A stretch of DNA of 64,000 nt from Candidatus Cloacimonadota bacterium. Lineage in GTDB: Bacteria > Cloacimonadota > Cloacimonadia > Cloacimonadales > Cloacimonadaceae. Below, piece by piece: positions 48,105-58,768 of this stretch. The position numbers and the translations under genes are program-made. Numbering within the stretch: position 1 is the stretch's first letter; each line of letters begins with the position of its first letter. The notes under the pieces were generated by a model. The model did not search any database. It was not told where the DNA came from and saw only the letters and a program-made list of their open reading frames with translations. Location of the stretch: the NCBI GenBank assembly GCA_012839325.1, contig DUNQ01000027.1, forward strand, positions 16,182-80,181, read 5' to 3'.

Positions 48105-49303
48105 TGGAAATAACAGCACCGGGCGGAGATTTAGAAAAGATCCAATATGCCATAGATTATGGCGCAGATGCCGTTTATTGCGGGTTCAACCTCTTTGGAC
48201 TGAGAGCAGCGGCGCGGAACTTGGATCATGACGATCTCTTGGATGCCATAGCCTATGCGCATGACAATGATGTGCAGCTTTATCTCACGCTGAACGCTTA
48301 TCTTAAAAATCAAGACTATCCCGCATTGAGAGACTTTCTCTCTTGGCTCAAAGACACTGATATCGATGCAGTTATCGTATCTGATCCCGGTGTCTTTCAA
48401 GAAGTTAAGAAGCATACAAACATCCCCATTCACATCAGCACGCAGACTAATGTGATCTCTGCTCAGGCAGCAAGATTCTGGCATGAACAGGGTGCAAAGC
48501 GCATCGTGGGCGCAAGAGAGCTCACCTTTGCCGAGATGAAAGAGATCAAAGAAGAATTGCCCGAGCTCGAACTGGAATGCTTTATCCACGGAGCCATGTG
48601 CATCGCCTATTCCGGCAGGTGTATCTTGAGCGCGTATCTGAACGATAGAAGTGCCAATAGCGGAGCTTGCACGCAGGTCTGTCGCTGGGATTGGGCGCTT
48701 ACCGAGGAGGTTCGTCGCGGCGAATATTTCCCTATTGAAGAAGATCAATACGGCACGCATATTCTCAGCTCGAAAGACATCTCTGTGCTCAATCACATGC
48801 CCCTTCTTGCGAAAAGCGGCATTGATGCGGGCAAGATAGAGGGCAGGATGAAGAGCCTCTACTACGTTGCGCAAACCACTCGTCTCTATAAGGCTGCGCT
48901 AAATGCAAAGGATGATGATCATGAGCTTTGGGAGCTTCTGAATAGGGAGCTTTATCGCGTATCGCACAGACCTTATTGGGAAGGCTTTTATGGCTTCAGC
49001 GAGGGGCGCAGCGTGATCGAAGAAGGTCAGAGGCAGGACTATTTCTCAGATTGTGCCTATAGTGGAAAGATTATTGCTCATGAAGATGGCATGATATACT
49101 TTGATTGCCTTGCAAAGGTCTCCGTGGGAGATACCATCAGCATCATACAGCCGGATCCCATGCAGGATTTTGAGGTCGCGCTGAGTAAGATATATGATGA
49201 AGAGAAAAACAGCGTTGACTTTACCAAGCCAAATCAAAGGTATTATATAGACTGCGACATCCCTTCTTCAAAGCGAGGTTTGATCCGAAAATGCGTAAAT
49301 TAA
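48104..49303 (+). CDS. U32-family peptidase-like protein (RlhA/TrhP group)
   Basis: 399 residues. TAPGGDLEKIQYAIDYGADAVYCG is the family start, and CFIHGAMCIAYSGRCILS with the following CTQVCRWDW are the conserved Cys motifs. Members are needed for hydroxylation of tRNA or 23S rRNA cytidine/uridine, though the family was named as peptidases. Which of the two targets applies is not clear from sequence. ATG overlaps the rho stop by one base, and it overlaps the next gene by 13 bases. Confidence 0.88.
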   Translation: MEITAPGGDLEKIQYAIDYGADAVYCGFNLFGLRAAARNLDHDDLLDAIAYAHDNDVQLYLTLNAYLKNQDYPALRDFLSWLKDTDIDAVIVSDPGVFQEVKKHTNIPIHISTQTNVISAQAARFWHEQGAKRIVGARELTFAEMKEIKEELPELELECFIHGAMCIAYSGRCILSAYLNDRSANSGACTQVCRWDWALTEEVRRGEYFPIEEDQYGTHILSSKDISVLNHMPLLAKSGIDAGKIEGRMKSLYYVAQTTRLYKAALNAKDDDHELWELLNRELYRVSHRPYWEGFYGFSEGRSVIEEGQRQDYFSDCAYSGKIIAHEDGMIYFDCLAKVSVGDTISIIQPDPMQDFEVALSKIYDEEKNSVDFTKPNQRYYIDCDIPSSKRGLIRKCVN

Positions 49304-50436
49304 ATATCGTAATAATGTTGTTGATCTGCAGCGTTTTATCTGCTCAGGTCCGTAGAGATTTCACGAATGTGGAAAAGCTCTTTCTTAGCGGAAAGGTGAG
49401 CCAGGCGAGTAATCAGCTTTCGAGGCTCAAGCCTTCCAATAACGAAGAGCGGGCTTTCACTATGTATTATGCTGCCTTCCAAAAAACGAGCTCAAGCGAG
49501 GCTCTGAACCAATATCTGGCAACTTCAAGGCGTCATCCAAAAACTAAATACGGTCAGCTTGCCATGCTGGAAGCCGCGAAGATATATATACTTGAGCGCG
49601 ATATGGACAGCGCACAGGCTCAGCTGAGAGGCATCTACTCACCGGATATCATTGAGCGCTATTATTGGTTGGCTTGCATAAACTTTTATAACGACGAATA
49701 TTCTGCGGCAATAGCTAATTCGGATAACTATTTAAGGCTTGCGCCGAAGGGAAAGGTGGCTGAACCTGCCGCCCATATCATCGTGGAATCCTATCTCATG
49801 CAAAAGAAATATCAAAGCGCGATCAGTGCGCTCAGTAAGGTGCGGCAGCTTCCCAGCTATGACAGACAATACTACCATTTTAAACAAGGCTATGCGCATG
49901 AGATGAACGGCAATTACGGCGAGGCGCTAAAGAGCTATCAAAAGGGCTATGAGCTTGATAAATATTCCCAGAGCGCCTTCTCCATCGAAGAACGGCTCTT
50001 TGCGATGCGCAGCAAAAATGCGAGTTTGGACATCTCTTTCCTCTATCCTTATGAACCTCTTGAGATCGTGGAAGCTGAAGAAGAATTGATAGTTGAAAAC
50101 AACGATAATAATCAAAAAGAAGAGCCCGAAGTCAAAGAAGAAAAGCCTTTGCCGGAGCTACCGCCTCTCATCCCTGCACTTCCCGAAAAGATCACACAGA
50201 AGCCCTCATCCGGGCTATACATCCAGGCAGGACGCTTCTCACTGGAGTCCAACGCATCCAGGTTGGTGGCAAACATCAGGAAAATGGAAGTCAATGCCAG
50301 CTATCTCGAAGAGAGGAAAGACAAAGACCTCACTTGGGTGGTGCTTGCGGGTCCTTTTGCGGATAGAGATCAAGCCGAAAGCGTAAGACTCATGTTAAAA
50401 GACAAGGATATCGATAGTTTCCTCACAAGATTTTGA
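49291..50436 (+). CDS. TPR protein with C-terminal SPOR domain, exported
   Basis: 381 residues. Signal peptide (LNIVIMLLICSVLSAQ), helical repeats of TPR type (YSAAIANSDNYLRLAPKG, YGEALKSYQKGYELDKY), an acidic/proline linker (about 260-300), then a SPOR domain (YIQAGRFSLESNASRLVANI...WVVLAGPFADRDQAESV). SPOR domains bind glycan strands at the division septum, so this is probably a cell-envelope or division protein. Overlaps the U32 gene by 13 bases and ends at the mutS start. Confidence 0.85.
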   Translation: MRKLNIVIMLLICSVLSAQVRRDFTNVEKLFLSGKVSQASNQLSRLKPSNNEERAFTMYYAAFQKTSSSEALNQYLATSRRHPKTKYGQLAMLEAAKIYILERDMDSAQAQLRGIYSPDIIERYYWLACINFYNDEYSAAIANSDNYLRLAPKGKVAEPAAHIIVESYLMQKKYQSAISALSKVRQLPSYDRQYYHFKQGYAHEMNGNYGEALKSYQKGYELDKYSQSAFSIEERLFAMRSKNASLDISFLYPYEPLEIVEAEEELIVENNDNNQKEEPEVKEEKPLPELPPLIPALPEKITQKPSSGLYIQAGRFSLESNASRLVANIRKMEVNASYLEERKDKDLTWVVLAGPFADRDQAESVRLMLKDKDIDSFLTRF

Positions 50437-50444
50437 GTAAGAAT

Positions 50445-53075
50445 ATGGATAGAAACAAGCTCACTCCCATGCTAAGGCAATTTTTGGATGTCAAAGAAGC
50501 GCATCCTGATAAGCTGATACTGTTCAGGCTGGGAGACTTTTATGAGACCTTTTTTGATGACGCTGCTACTGCTTCAAGAATCCTGAATATCACACTTACC
50601 GCACGCAACAAGAATGACGACAATCCCGTTCCCATGGCGGGCTTTCCCTATCATGCTTTAGACAATTATTTAGATAAACTCATCAAAAGCGGCTTGAAAG
50701 TGGCGATCTGTGAACAGGTGGAAGATCCTAAGAAGGCGGTGGGCTTGGTAAAACGAGAGGTGACGGAGATCATCACGCCGGGCGCGGTCTTGGATCAGAA
50801 CCTTTTAGAGGGAGTGGATAACGTATTCCTTTGCGGACTCTATCGCGTTGAAAAGCAAAGCAAATGTGGCCTTGCTCATCTTGATCTATCCACGGGAGAG
50901 TTCTTCTTTACAGAGCTGAAAGAAGAGGAGCTCACCAGCGAATTACAGAGACTGCAGCCCGCGGAAATCCTCGTGAATAACGCCACTAATGAAGCTTTTG
51001 TGAAGTCTTTAAACATCGAGCGGGAGTTTGCCATCAGCATCTTTGACAATTGGCAATACCAGCCCGCGGAGGCGAAAGCGCTCTTAAAGAAACACTTTGG
51101 TGTTACAACGCTCGAACCCTATGGTGCGCACAATAAGCACATGGGCGCGACCGCTGCGGGTGCCACCTTAGCCTATGTGATGAGCCTCTACAGCTCGCCG
51201 ATGACGCATATCACAAAGCTCAGATATTACTCACTTTCACAATACATGCAGCTTGACGAGATCTCAAGGCGCAATCTTGAGCTTCATCGCAGCATCCGCT
51301 ATGGCAGCAAACACGGCAGTCTCATCAGTGTCATCGATCTCACTCAAACCCCGATGGGGAGCAGGCTACTTACTCATTTTCTAACCCATGTTTTGATAGA
51401 TGTAGAAAAGATCACTCAGCGGCAGGATATAGTTGCGGCATTCCTCTCTAAGACGGCTTATATCCGCGACTTGCGCACCTCGCTCAAAGAGATAGGGGAT
51501 ATCTCGCGTATAGTTTCGCGCCTGGGCTCCTTGCGCATCAATCCGCGTGAGCTTAACTCGCTTAAGAGCTATCTTTTGAGTGCAGGCGATCTGAAGAAAC
51601 ACCTGCAAGCTTTTGACGAAGAATTATTTGAAGAGTGGGAAGCGTTATTAGGAACATTTGATGATATTTGCGATCTCATAGACAACGCGATAGCTGAAGC
51701 TCCGCCCATCACCATCACCGATGGCGGCATCTTTAAAAAGGGCTATGATCCCGATCTTGACGAGCTTATGGAGCTGATTCACGATGGCAAGAGCTGGATT
51801 GCGCGGCTGGAAGAAGACGAGAAACGCAAGACCGGCATCCCAAACCTGAAAGTGGGCTACAATAGAGTATTTGGCTACTATCTCGAAGTGACGGCAGCTC
51901 ATGTAGATAAGGTGCCGGATTACTATATCCCCAAACAAACTTTAGCTAATTCACAGCGCTATATCTCGCCGAGGCTCAAAGAGTTTGAAGCGAAAGTGCT
52001 CTCCAGCGAAGAGAAGATCAAGAGCCTGGAATATGAGCTTTATACTAAGCTGAGAATCAGGTTGGCGGATGAGCTTTCACGTCTGCAAGCGCTCAGCGAC
52101 GCCATCGCCGAGATCGATGTCTTCAGCTCTCTTGCTTTTCTGGCTTGGCAAAATCACTACTGCAGACCGGTCTTCAAAGAGCAGCGCGATCTGCATATAG
52201 AAGACGGCCGCCATCCCGTGATCGAAAAGCTGATGCAAGATCAAGAATTTATCCCCAATGACACAAGACTGGATTTCCCTAAGACCTTGGTTGCCCTTAT
52301 CACGGGACCTAATATGGCGGGTAAATCAACATATCTGAGGCAGGTGGGGCTCTTGGTTATCATGGCGCAGATGGGCTCTTTCGTGCCGGCAAGGAGCATG
52401 GAACTTCCCGTATTCGACCGCGTCTTTACCCGCGTGGGCGCATCCGACAACCTCGCACAGGGGCAGAGCACATTCCTCGTAGAGATGATAGAAACCGCCA
52501 ATATCCTCAATTCAGCCACAGAGGAGTCATTGATTCTCTTGGACGAAATAGGGCGCGGAACCTCCACATTCGACGGACTCAGCCTCGCTTGGGCTATCAT
52601 AGAGCAAATACAGCGACAGACCAAGGCGCTCACCCTCTTTGCAACTCACTATCACGAACTTACCGAACTGGAAAACCTTTACCCTGAAATCAAGAACTAT
52701 AACGTGGCTGTAAGGCTATATAACGAACAGATGATCTTCCTGAGGAAGATAGAACGCGGCGGTGCGGATCAGAGCTATGGCATACAGGTAGCGCGTTTGG
52801 CAGGCATCCCGAACCGGGTAATACGCCGAGCGCAGGAGATCTTAAGGAACTTGGAAGAACACGAGATCAGCCCGCAAGGCTTGGCAGCATCTCTACGCAG
52901 CAAGTTAGAACGCACAACGCCTCAATTAGAAATCTTTGAAGTGATGATGGACAGCGCTTCGAAATACGACAAATATATAGAAAAGATATTGGATACAGAC
53001 TTGGAGCAGACCACGCCCATTGAGGCTTTGCAGCTCCTTGAATCCATCCAAAAGGAACTATTGGAAGAATCATGA
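50445..53075 (+). CDS. mutS: DNA mismatch repair protein MutS
   Basis: 876 residues from the ATG at 50445; a TTG at 50433 overlapping the previous stop (TTGA) would add four residues and cannot be excluded. LFRLGDFYETFFDD holds the F-Y-E mismatch contact; Walker A TGPNMAGKSTYLRQ (about 622), LILLDEIGRGTSTFDG, and the ABC signature near ASDNLAQGQSTFLVE. The C-terminal part ends soon after the ATPase, as in MutS1. No mutL is in the window. The next gene overlaps by four bases. Confidence 0.95.
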   Translation: MDRNKLTPMLRQFLDVKEAHPDKLILFRLGDFYETFFDDAATASRILNITLTARNKNDDNPVPMAGFPYHALDNYLDKLIKSGLKVAICEQVEDPKKAVGLVKREVTEIITPGAVLDQNLLEGVDNVFLCGLYRVEKQSKCGLAHLDLSTGEFFFTELKEEELTSELQRLQPAEILVNNATNEAFVKSLNIEREFAISIFDNWQYQPAEAKALLKKHFGVTTLEPYGAHNKHMGATAAGATLAYVMSLYSSPMTHITKLRYYSLSQYMQLDEISRRNLELHRSIRYGSKHGSLISVIDLTQTPMGSRLLTHFLTHVLIDVEKITQRQDIVAAFLSKTAYIRDLRTSLKEIGDISRIVSRLGSLRINPRELNSLKSYLLSAGDLKKHLQAFDEELFEEWEALLGTFDDICDLIDNAIAEAPPITITDGGIFKKGYDPDLDELMELIHDGKSWIARLEEDEKRKTGIPNLKVGYNRVFGYYLEVTAAHVDKVPDYYIPKQTLANSQRYISPRLKEFEAKVLSSEEKIKSLEYELYTKLRIRLADELSRLQALSDAIAEIDVFSSLAFLAWQNHYCRPVFKEQRDLHIEDGRHPVIEKLMQDQEFIPNDTRLDFPKTLVALITGPNMAGKSTYLRQVGLLVIMAQMGSFVPARSMELPVFDRVFTRVGASDNLAQGQSTFLVEMIETANILNSATEESLILLDEIGRGTSTFDGLSLAWAIIEQIQRQTKALTLFATHYHELTELENLYPEIKNYNVAVRLYNEQMIFLRKIERGGADQSYGIQVARLAGIPNRVIRRAQEILRNLEEHEISPQGLAASLRSKLERTTPQLEIFEVMMDSASKYDKYIEKILDTDLEQTTPIEALQLLESIQKELLEES

Positions 53076-54769
53076 AAAGAATAATCACACTCCTGGTTTT
53101 GGCAATCCTCATCGTGGGATGCATGGGCCCCTCCTCAAATAATGCCGGAACGATCAACGGTCAGAAGGTCTCATATCCGGACTTCATCCGCTCCTACCAA
53201 GGACACACGGCAAACTTTCAACTAAGCGTAAATCGTGCACCCAGCACCAAGGAAAAGACCGAAATCTTTGAGGAAACATGGAGAAACATCACCAAACATG
53301 TGATTCTCAAACAGCTTTATAAGAGCTACGGCATACGCGTGAGCGCGCAGGAAGTGATAGATACGCTCATCGCAAATCCGCCGCAATCACTTAAAGAACA
53401 TGAAGCATTCATCGTGGACGGCAACTTTAGCCCGGAGCTCTATGTGCAGTCCCTGCGCTATGATTCGCCCATCAATCTCTCACACATACGCCAAGGCTAT
53501 TTCGAGCACTACGTTCCCAGTCAAAAGCTCAAAGATAGGATCATCGAGAAAGAATTGAGCAGCAAGGAAGCTCAGCTCATATCGCAGATCATCACAGGTA
53601 AGGCGGATTTCGACCTCATCGCCTTCGACGCAAACGAGATGGCGCCCCGTATCAGCGATGACGAACTAAAGAGATATTACGAAGCAAACTTAGAACAATT
53701 TGCCATGGAGCCGATTTATTCCGTGCAATATCTCAGTCTCGTGATGGAGCCGCTTGAAGCAGACAGAATCTTCGTAAAAGCCGTGGCAGACAGCATATAC
53801 TATGAACTAAGTCGCGGCAGAAGCATGGAGAATGTGCATAGGGACAGACAGAGCTATATCCCCGGATTAAACATCCTTGATCCCGGCTTTGTGCGCGTGG
53901 ACAGCATGGATGAAGACCTCTTTAATTTGCTTGAATCCATGGCGGATAACACCTACACTCGCCCTCAAGAGAACGGTCGTGGCTATGCAATCTATCAGAA
54001 ATTACAACGCACAAAGTCCATGATGAGCTACCGTGCCTTACAGATTCCGCCCATACTCTCGCCCGGCTCGCGAGACCTCTATTACAACAATGCAGTTTCC
54101 ACCCTTGGTTTAATAAGAAAGATAGGCATACGAAATGCCGCCGAAGAGCTCGATCTTGAGCTTTTTGAGCATAATAACCTGAGAGTAGAAGACCTCTGGC
54201 ATCAAGATAGACTAATCGTGGAAAGCGTAAATTCACAACTTTTAGAGAACAACAAAGGCGCAATCTTGGAGCCCATGTATTCACCCATGAGCGGAAGCTG
54301 GATAGTCCTGCGCCTCAGCGAGAACCAAGTAAATAGAGTGAAGCCCTTTGAACAGGTGAAGAAACAGATAGTTCCCATCATCATGGGAAGCCGCAAACAC
54401 ACCCTTGCCAAACAGGAAGCCGAACGCTGGTTAGAAAGCCGCAAAGACGGCAGACATACAGAGCAGGACAGGAACATCATCTCATACCAAAGAGCCGGAA
54501 TAGAAAGCATCTGGCAAGGCCGCAGCCTGGACATGGTCTATGTAAACGCCATGCGCCTTTTCCTGAATAAGAAGCGCGCACAGCCCCTTCAGATGGGCGA
54601 CTATCAGGTAGTTATCCTGCCCAAGAAGTTTTATGCAAACAAAAAGGTCAAGCCGGATAGGGAACAACTAAAGCAGATATACACTCAAACCAAGAAAGAC
54701 AACTGGTTTGAAGAGATGCTCAATAAAGAGATATCCAAGGCAAAAGTGGAGATATACACGGTTCCATGA
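53072..54769 (+). CDS. SurA/PpiD-like lipoprotein (SurA_N-type chaperone)
   Basis: 565 residues. Lipobox LAILIVGC (Cys17) followed by a SurA_N-like part (NNAGTINGQKVSYPDF, IFEETWRNITKHVILKQLYKSYGIRVSAQEVID). ISDDELKRYYEANLEQFAMEPIYSVQYL and PFEQVKKQIVPIIM resemble the helices flanking a parvulin domain, but I see no convincing parvulin active site (for example GGxLGxF is missing), so it is probably a chaperone without isomerase activity. Overlaps mutS and tadA by four bases each. Confidence 0.78.
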   Translation: MKRIITLLVLAILIVGCMGPSSNNAGTINGQKVSYPDFIRSYQGHTANFQLSVNRAPSTKEKTEIFEETWRNITKHVILKQLYKSYGIRVSAQEVIDTLIANPPQSLKEHEAFIVDGNFSPELYVQSLRYDSPINLSHIRQGYFEHYVPSQKLKDRIIEKELSSKEAQLISQIITGKADFDLIAFDANEMAPRISDDELKRYYEANLEQFAMEPIYSVQYLSLVMEPLEADRIFVKAVADSIYYELSRGRSMENVHRDRQSYIPGLNILDPGFVRVDSMDEDLFNLLESMADNTYTRPQENGRGYAIYQKLQRTKSMMSYRALQIPPILSPGSRDLYYNNAVSTLGLIRKIGIRNAAEELDLELFEHNNLRVEDLWHQDRLIVESVNSQLLENNKGAILEPMYSPMSGSWIVLRLSENQVNRVKPFEQVKKQIVPIIMGSRKHTLAKQEAERWLESRKDGRHTEQDRNIISYQRAGIESIWQGRSLDMVYVNAMRLFLNKKRAQPLQMGDYQVVILPKKFYANKKVKPDREQLKQIYTQTKKDNWFEEMLNKEISKAKVEIYTVP

Positions 54770-55209
54770 TAGATCAGGACTTCATGAAGATTGCCCTCGA
54801 AGAAGCAAAGCAGGCAATGCTGGAAGACGAGATCCCCGTCGGCGCCTGCCTCGTTCATGACGGCAAGGTAATATTCAGGGATCACAACCGCACCAAACAG
54901 CAAAGAAACCCGCTTGCACACGCTGAAAAGCTGATCTTGGACAAAGCTCATGAGATGGGACTTAAATATCTGCAAGACTACATACTTTATGTGACTCTTG
55001 AACCATGTTCCATGTGTGCCGGCAGCATCATCCTCTCCCGCGTGGGAAGGGTGGTATTTGGTTGCAGCGATCCCAAAAGCGGCGCAGCAGGCGGAGTTTT
55101 CAACCTTTTACAGGACGCAAATCTAAACCACAACCCTCAGGTAAAAAGAGGGGTCTTAGAGGACAACTGCGCTTTGCTCTTGACAGATTTCTTTAGGAAT
55201 AAACGGTGA
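54766..55209 (+). CDS. tadA: tRNA-specific adenosine deaminase
   Basis: 147 residues. HAEKLILDKA supplies the zinc His and catalytic Glu, and PCSMCAGSIILSRV the two zinc Cys. Deaminates A34 of tRNA-Arg(ACG) to inosine. Standard length and the family's end (RGVLEDNCALLLTDFF). It is followed after 11 bases by tRNA-Ser, so the two may share a transcript. Confidence 0.94.
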   Translation: MIDQDFMKIALEEAKQAMLEDEIPVGACLVHDGKVIFRDHNRTKQQRNPLAHAEKLILDKAHEMGLKYLQDYILYVTLEPCSMCAGSIILSRVGRVVFGCSDPKSGAAGGVFNLLQDANLNHNPQVKRGVLEDNCALLLTDFFRNKR

Positions 55210-55220
55210 TTTTAGCTTGC

Positions 55221-55310
55221 GGAGAGTTGCCGGAGCGGTTGAACGGGGCGGTCTCGAAAACCGTTGTATCCTCGCGGGTACCCAGGGTTCGAATCCCTGA
55301 CTCTCCGCCA
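55221..55310 (+). tRNA. tRNA-Ser (anticodon CGA)
   Basis: 90 bases with the long variable arm of class II tRNAs. Acceptor GGAGAGT/ACTCTCC, anticodon loop CTCGAAA (CGA), variable arm around ATCCTCGCGGGTA, T loop TTCGAAT and GCCA at the end. Confidence 0.96.
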
Positions 55311-55369
55311 CTATTATTAGACACATTAAACGAAACAAAAGCAGGATATATGTCTTGCCTTATAAAAAG

Positions 55370-55409
55370 CTTAAGCAATAAGTTAGACTGTCTAACTCTT
55401 TGGCTTAAG
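55370..55409 (+). other. Nested hairpin downstream of tRNA-Ser, of unknown role
   Basis: Outer stem CTTAAGC (55370-55376) with GCTTAAG (55403-55409), inner stem AGTTAGAC (55381-55388) with GTCTAACT (55390-55397). Not followed by a T run, so a poor terminator. It lies 60 bases after the tRNA and about 120 bases before the ppiD start. Confidence 0.5.
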
Positions 55410-55530
55410 TGCAGATATAGCTATACGCTCCCCGTTAGAGCATCGCGCCTGCAAAGAAATTACTTGTAATAAAACATAAGAATAGAAAAGTGGTATCCAC
55501 TAAAAGATATAATCCAAAATGGAGGATATA

Positions 55531-57315
55531 ATGCTCGATGATTTAAGAAGAAGTCAAAAAGTCATCATATATATTGTTGCCATCATTTTCGTGTTTGGGA
55601 TGGGAGCAGTCGGCATAGCCGAGCTTTTCAGAACCAAACCCTATCTCGGCAAAGTTGCCGGCAAGAAGATCACCCCTGAGATGTATCAAAGCAAGATTCA
55701 GGAAGTGACCATGCGCCACATGGAAGATAATCCCGATAAACCCATAGACGACGGGACTCGCAGACAGATTCAGGACTCAGCTTGGCATGAGCTCGTTGAA
55801 GGCATCCTGTGGGACACGCAGGTTAAAAAGCATAAGATCAAAGTAAAGGAAAGTGATATTCTTACCGAACTTCAGAATAATCCTCCTGAAGATATTATGC
55901 ACTTTGAAGCGCTTCAGACCAATGGCAGATTCGACCATAGTAAATATCTGCAAGCGCTGAAAAACGACCCCTATTTCTTTATCGCTTTAGAAGAATATGT
56001 AAAAAGCTACTTACCTCGCAAACGCTTGCAGGATAAGATCAAGAGCGATTCAGGCGTCACGATCGACAGCCTCCGCGCCGAATATATGAAAGACAACGAC
56101 AAAGTAATAGGCAAGATGATATTCTTTGATTATAACACCATTACAGATGTTCTCGCCGAAGATGAAGAGATCCAAAAGTATTATGACGATAACAAAGAAG
56201 AGGAATATAAGAAAGGCGCAGCCAGCCGCATGCAATTCTTGGCATTTGAGACCAAACCTTCCGAAGAAGACAACTTAGAGGTTCTAAAAGAGGCTCAATT
56301 GGTTCGCGATCGCGCCGCTAAAGGCGAAGATTTTGCCACGCTTGCTATGGACTATTCCGATGACCCCGGCAGCGCTCAGAACGGCGGTTCTTTAGGCGTA
56401 TTTGGCAAAGGCCAGATGGTGCCTGAATTTGAAGAAGCCGCTTTCTCGCTTGCACCCGGCGAAATCTCCGAGCCCGTCAAATCCGACTTCGGTTATCACA
56501 TCATCTTAAGCGAAGGCTTAGTAAGCTCTCCCGGTGAGGAACCTCAGGTGAAAGCTAGCCACATTCTCTTTAGAGTGGAAGCCAGTTCCAAGACCAAAGC
56601 CGATATCGAAGACAAAGCTTTAGAAGTTCAGAAACAGCTGAAAAAGAAGAGCGTTGAAGAGATCGCCAAAGAGCTTGAAATGGACGTTATGGACAGTGAT
56701 TGGGTGCTTCGCGACGCCACTTATATTTCCGGCATCGGTCAACATCCCGTTCTGATTAACTGGATGAAGAAAGCCAAGAAAGGCCATGTGAGCGACGTGG
56801 TTGTGGATCAGCAGAATCGCTTCATCGTGGGCAAGATCACCGAGAATGTGAAAAAGCATTATGAAGACTTCGATAAGGTGCGCCTGCGCATCAAGTTCGA
56901 GCTGGAGAAAGAGACCAAGATCGCCAAAGCAAAGGAAGAAGCCGATAAGTTTGCAGCCAGACACGATAAGGACGAGTGGTTTGAACTCGCTGAAGAGGAA
57001 GGCTGGAAGGTGTATGACCTGAAGAACTTCAAACGCGGCAACAGCGCTCCCGGAATCGGCGTCAGTGAGATCTTTGCAAATAGCGCCTTAGCACTGAACG
57101 AAGGCGAGATGACGGACGTTATCCACGAAGAAAAGGGTAGCTATGTGATCTTTGCCGAAACCCGTGAAAGACCCGACATGAGCGGCTTTGAAGAAGACAC
57201 CAAGCTTCAGGAAGAGCTTCGCGACCGTCTGGAAAACAAAGCTTTCGGGCGCTGGTATCAAGAGATGCGCGAAAACGCAAAGATTGAAGACAATCGCGCA
57301 CAATTTGGCTATTAA
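55531..57315 (+). CDS. ppiD: PpiD-like membrane-anchored peptidyl-prolyl isomerase
   Basis: 594 residues from the ATG at 55531 (GGAGG 5 bases upstream). One N-terminal membrane helix ([21 protein letters not shown]), a SurA_N part, then a parvulin domain with [19 protein letters not shown] and [20 protein letters not shown] and [11 protein letters not shown], all conserved active-site blocks. A second, less regular rotamase-like part follows (about 350-590). Folds outer-membrane and secreted proteins from the inner membrane. Typical length (about 600). It ends in its own terminator. Confidence 0.9.
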   Translation: MLDDLRRSQKVIIYIVAIIFVFGMGAVGIAELFRTKPYLGKVAGKKITPEMYQSKIQEVTMRHMEDNPDKPIDDGTRRQIQDSAWHELVEGILWDTQVKKHKIKVKESDILTELQNNPPEDIMHFEALQTNGRFDHSKYLQALKNDPYFFIALEEYVKSYLPRKRLQDKIKSDSGVTIDSLRAEYMKDNDKVIGKMIFFDYNTITDVLAEDEEIQKYYDDNKEEEYKKGAASRMQFLAFETKPSEEDNLEVLKEAQLVRDRAAKGEDFATLAMDYSDDPGSAQNGGSLGVFGKGQMVPEFEEAAFSLAPGEISEPVKSDFGYHIILSEGLVSSPGEEPQVKASHILFRVEASSKTKADIEDKALEVQKQLKKKSVEEIAKELEMDVMDSDWVLRDATYISGIGQHPVLINWMKKAKKGHVSDVVVDQQNRFIVGKITENVKKHYEDFDKVRLRIKFELEKETKIAKAKEEADKFAARHDKDEWFELAEEEGWKVYDLKNFKRGNSAPGIGVSEIFANSALALNEGEMTDVIHEEKGSYVIFAETRERPDMSGFEEDTKLQEELRDRLENKAFGRWYQEMRENAKIEDNRAQFGY

Positions 57316-57342
57316 CACAGATATATAGATTAACACAATGAT

Positions 57343-57381
57343 GAATGCGAAAGCCGGTATCTTGGTTTTCGCATTCTTTTT
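57343..57381 (+). terminator. Terminator of ppiD
   Basis: GAATGCGAAAGCC (57343-57355) pairs with GGTTTTCGCATTC (57364-57376) with one G-T-type mismatch, 8-base loop, and TTTTTATC after it. It lies 28 bases after the stop. Confidence 0.9.
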
Positions 57382-57406
57382 ATCTAATTAATCAAGAGGA
57401 GATTTT

Positions 57407-58768
57407 ATGAGTAAATTAATGACAAGCGTAAGCGGCGTCCGCGGCGTATATGGCAAAAGCCTCACCCCTCAGCTTGTGATGAAATATGTAGCCTCGTTCG
57501 TGCAAATGCAAAAGAGAGCGCACGGCACAGGCACCATCATAGTAGGCAGAGACAGCCGCACCAGCGGAGAAGCCATGCTGCACAACATCACCGGCATCAT
57601 CATCAGCCTGGGACTCAAGATAGTGGATTTGGGGATAGTTTCCACGCCCACCGTGCTCTTAGCTGTGGAAGACGATCCCGATGCAATTGGCGGCATTTCC
57701 ATCACCGCTTCACACAATCCGCCCGAGTGGAACGCAATGAAGTTTGTGGATAAAGACGGCATGTTTCTCGCTCCCGATAGAGCGCAAAGCTTTTTAGACA
57801 GCGTGGATGAGCCCATAGATTGGTGTGGCTGGGATAGCATGGGCAGCTACGCCGTGGATAAAGATGCAACAGCGCGCCATATAGAAAAGATTCTGAGCAT
57901 CAGCTATTTGGACGTGGAAGCCATACGCAAGCGCAAGTTCAAGGTTGTTTTGGATAGCGTAAACGGTGCAGGCGGAGTGATCTCTCCCTTGCTATTAGAG
58001 GCTTTGGGCTGTGAGGTGATCAATATCAATCAGGAACCCACGGGAATCTTTGCGCATCCCGCCGAGCCGCTCAATCAAAATCTCGGTCAATTAGAAGATG
58101 CAGTGAAAGAACACAAAGCAGATCTCGGATTTGCCACCGACCCGGATGTGGACAGACTCTCAATAGTCTCCAATCTCGGCAAGTGCTTGGGCGAAGAGCT
58201 CACCGTGGTCTTATGCCAGCTTTTTGTGCTTCCCTTCAAGAAGGGCGACATCGTTGTAAACCTCTCCACTTCCATGCTTTCGGACTACGTTGCCAAGCAA
58301 TTTGGCGTTAAAGTCCATCGCACCAGAGTGGGGGAAATCAACGTTGGCAAAAAGATGCAAGAACTGCGCTCACCCATAGGCGGAGAGGGCAATGGCGGCG
58401 TGATCTGCCCTGAGGTCCATTACACGCGCGATGCCCCTGCCGGCATGGCTTTGATCCTGGGTCTTCTTGCCCAAAGCGGAAAGAGCATTGCCGAGCTCGC
58501 TGACGAACTTCCCAAGTATTATTTTGCCAAAGATAAGATAGATTTAGACCCCGCGCTCATGGATGCCGCGATGCAGAAAGTGCCCGAAATCTTAGCGGGA
58601 TATGATATTGACGATCAAGACGGAATCAAAGGCACCAAGGAAGACCACTGGATACACATCCGCAAATCAGGCACGGAGCCCATCATCCGCGTATATGTGG
58701 AAAGCCCCTCACAGGCTCAAAGCGATGAGATTTGTAAGAAAACCTTAGCGCTGCTTCAAGAAAGCTGA
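57407..58768 (+). CDS. Phosphoglucomutase/phosphomannomutase family protein
   Basis: 453 residues. SGVRGVYGKSLTP at the start, catalytic Ser in GISITASHNPPEWNAMKF (about 100), metal-binding ATDPDVDRLSIV (about 243), sugar loop GEGNGGVICPE and the phosphate-binding RKSGTEPIIRVYVE near the end. Converts hexose-6-phosphate and hexose-1-phosphate, or glucosamine phosphates as GlmM; which substrate is used is not readable. AGAGGAG ribosome site. Its last 13 bases overlap the convergent trmH-like gene. Confidence 0.92.
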   Translation: MSKLMTSVSGVRGVYGKSLTPQLVMKYVASFVQMQKRAHGTGTIIVGRDSRTSGEAMLHNITGIIISLGLKIVDLGIVSTPTVLLAVEDDPDAIGGISITASHNPPEWNAMKFVDKDGMFLAPDRAQSFLDSVDEPIDWCGWDSMGSYAVDKDATARHIEKILSISYLDVEAIRKRKFKVVLDSVNGAGGVISPLLLEALGCEVININQEPTGIFAHPAEPLNQNLGQLEDAVKEHKADLGFATDPDVDRLSIVSNLGKCLGEELTVVLCQLFVLPFKKGDIVVNLSTSMLSDYVAKQFGVKVHRTRVGEINVGKKMQELRSPIGGEGNGGVICPEVHYTRDAPAGMALILGLLAQSGKSIAELADELPKYYFAKDKIDLDPALMDAAMQKVPEILAGYDIDDQDGIKGTKEDHWIHIRKSGTEPIIRVYVESPSQAQSDEICKKTLALLQES

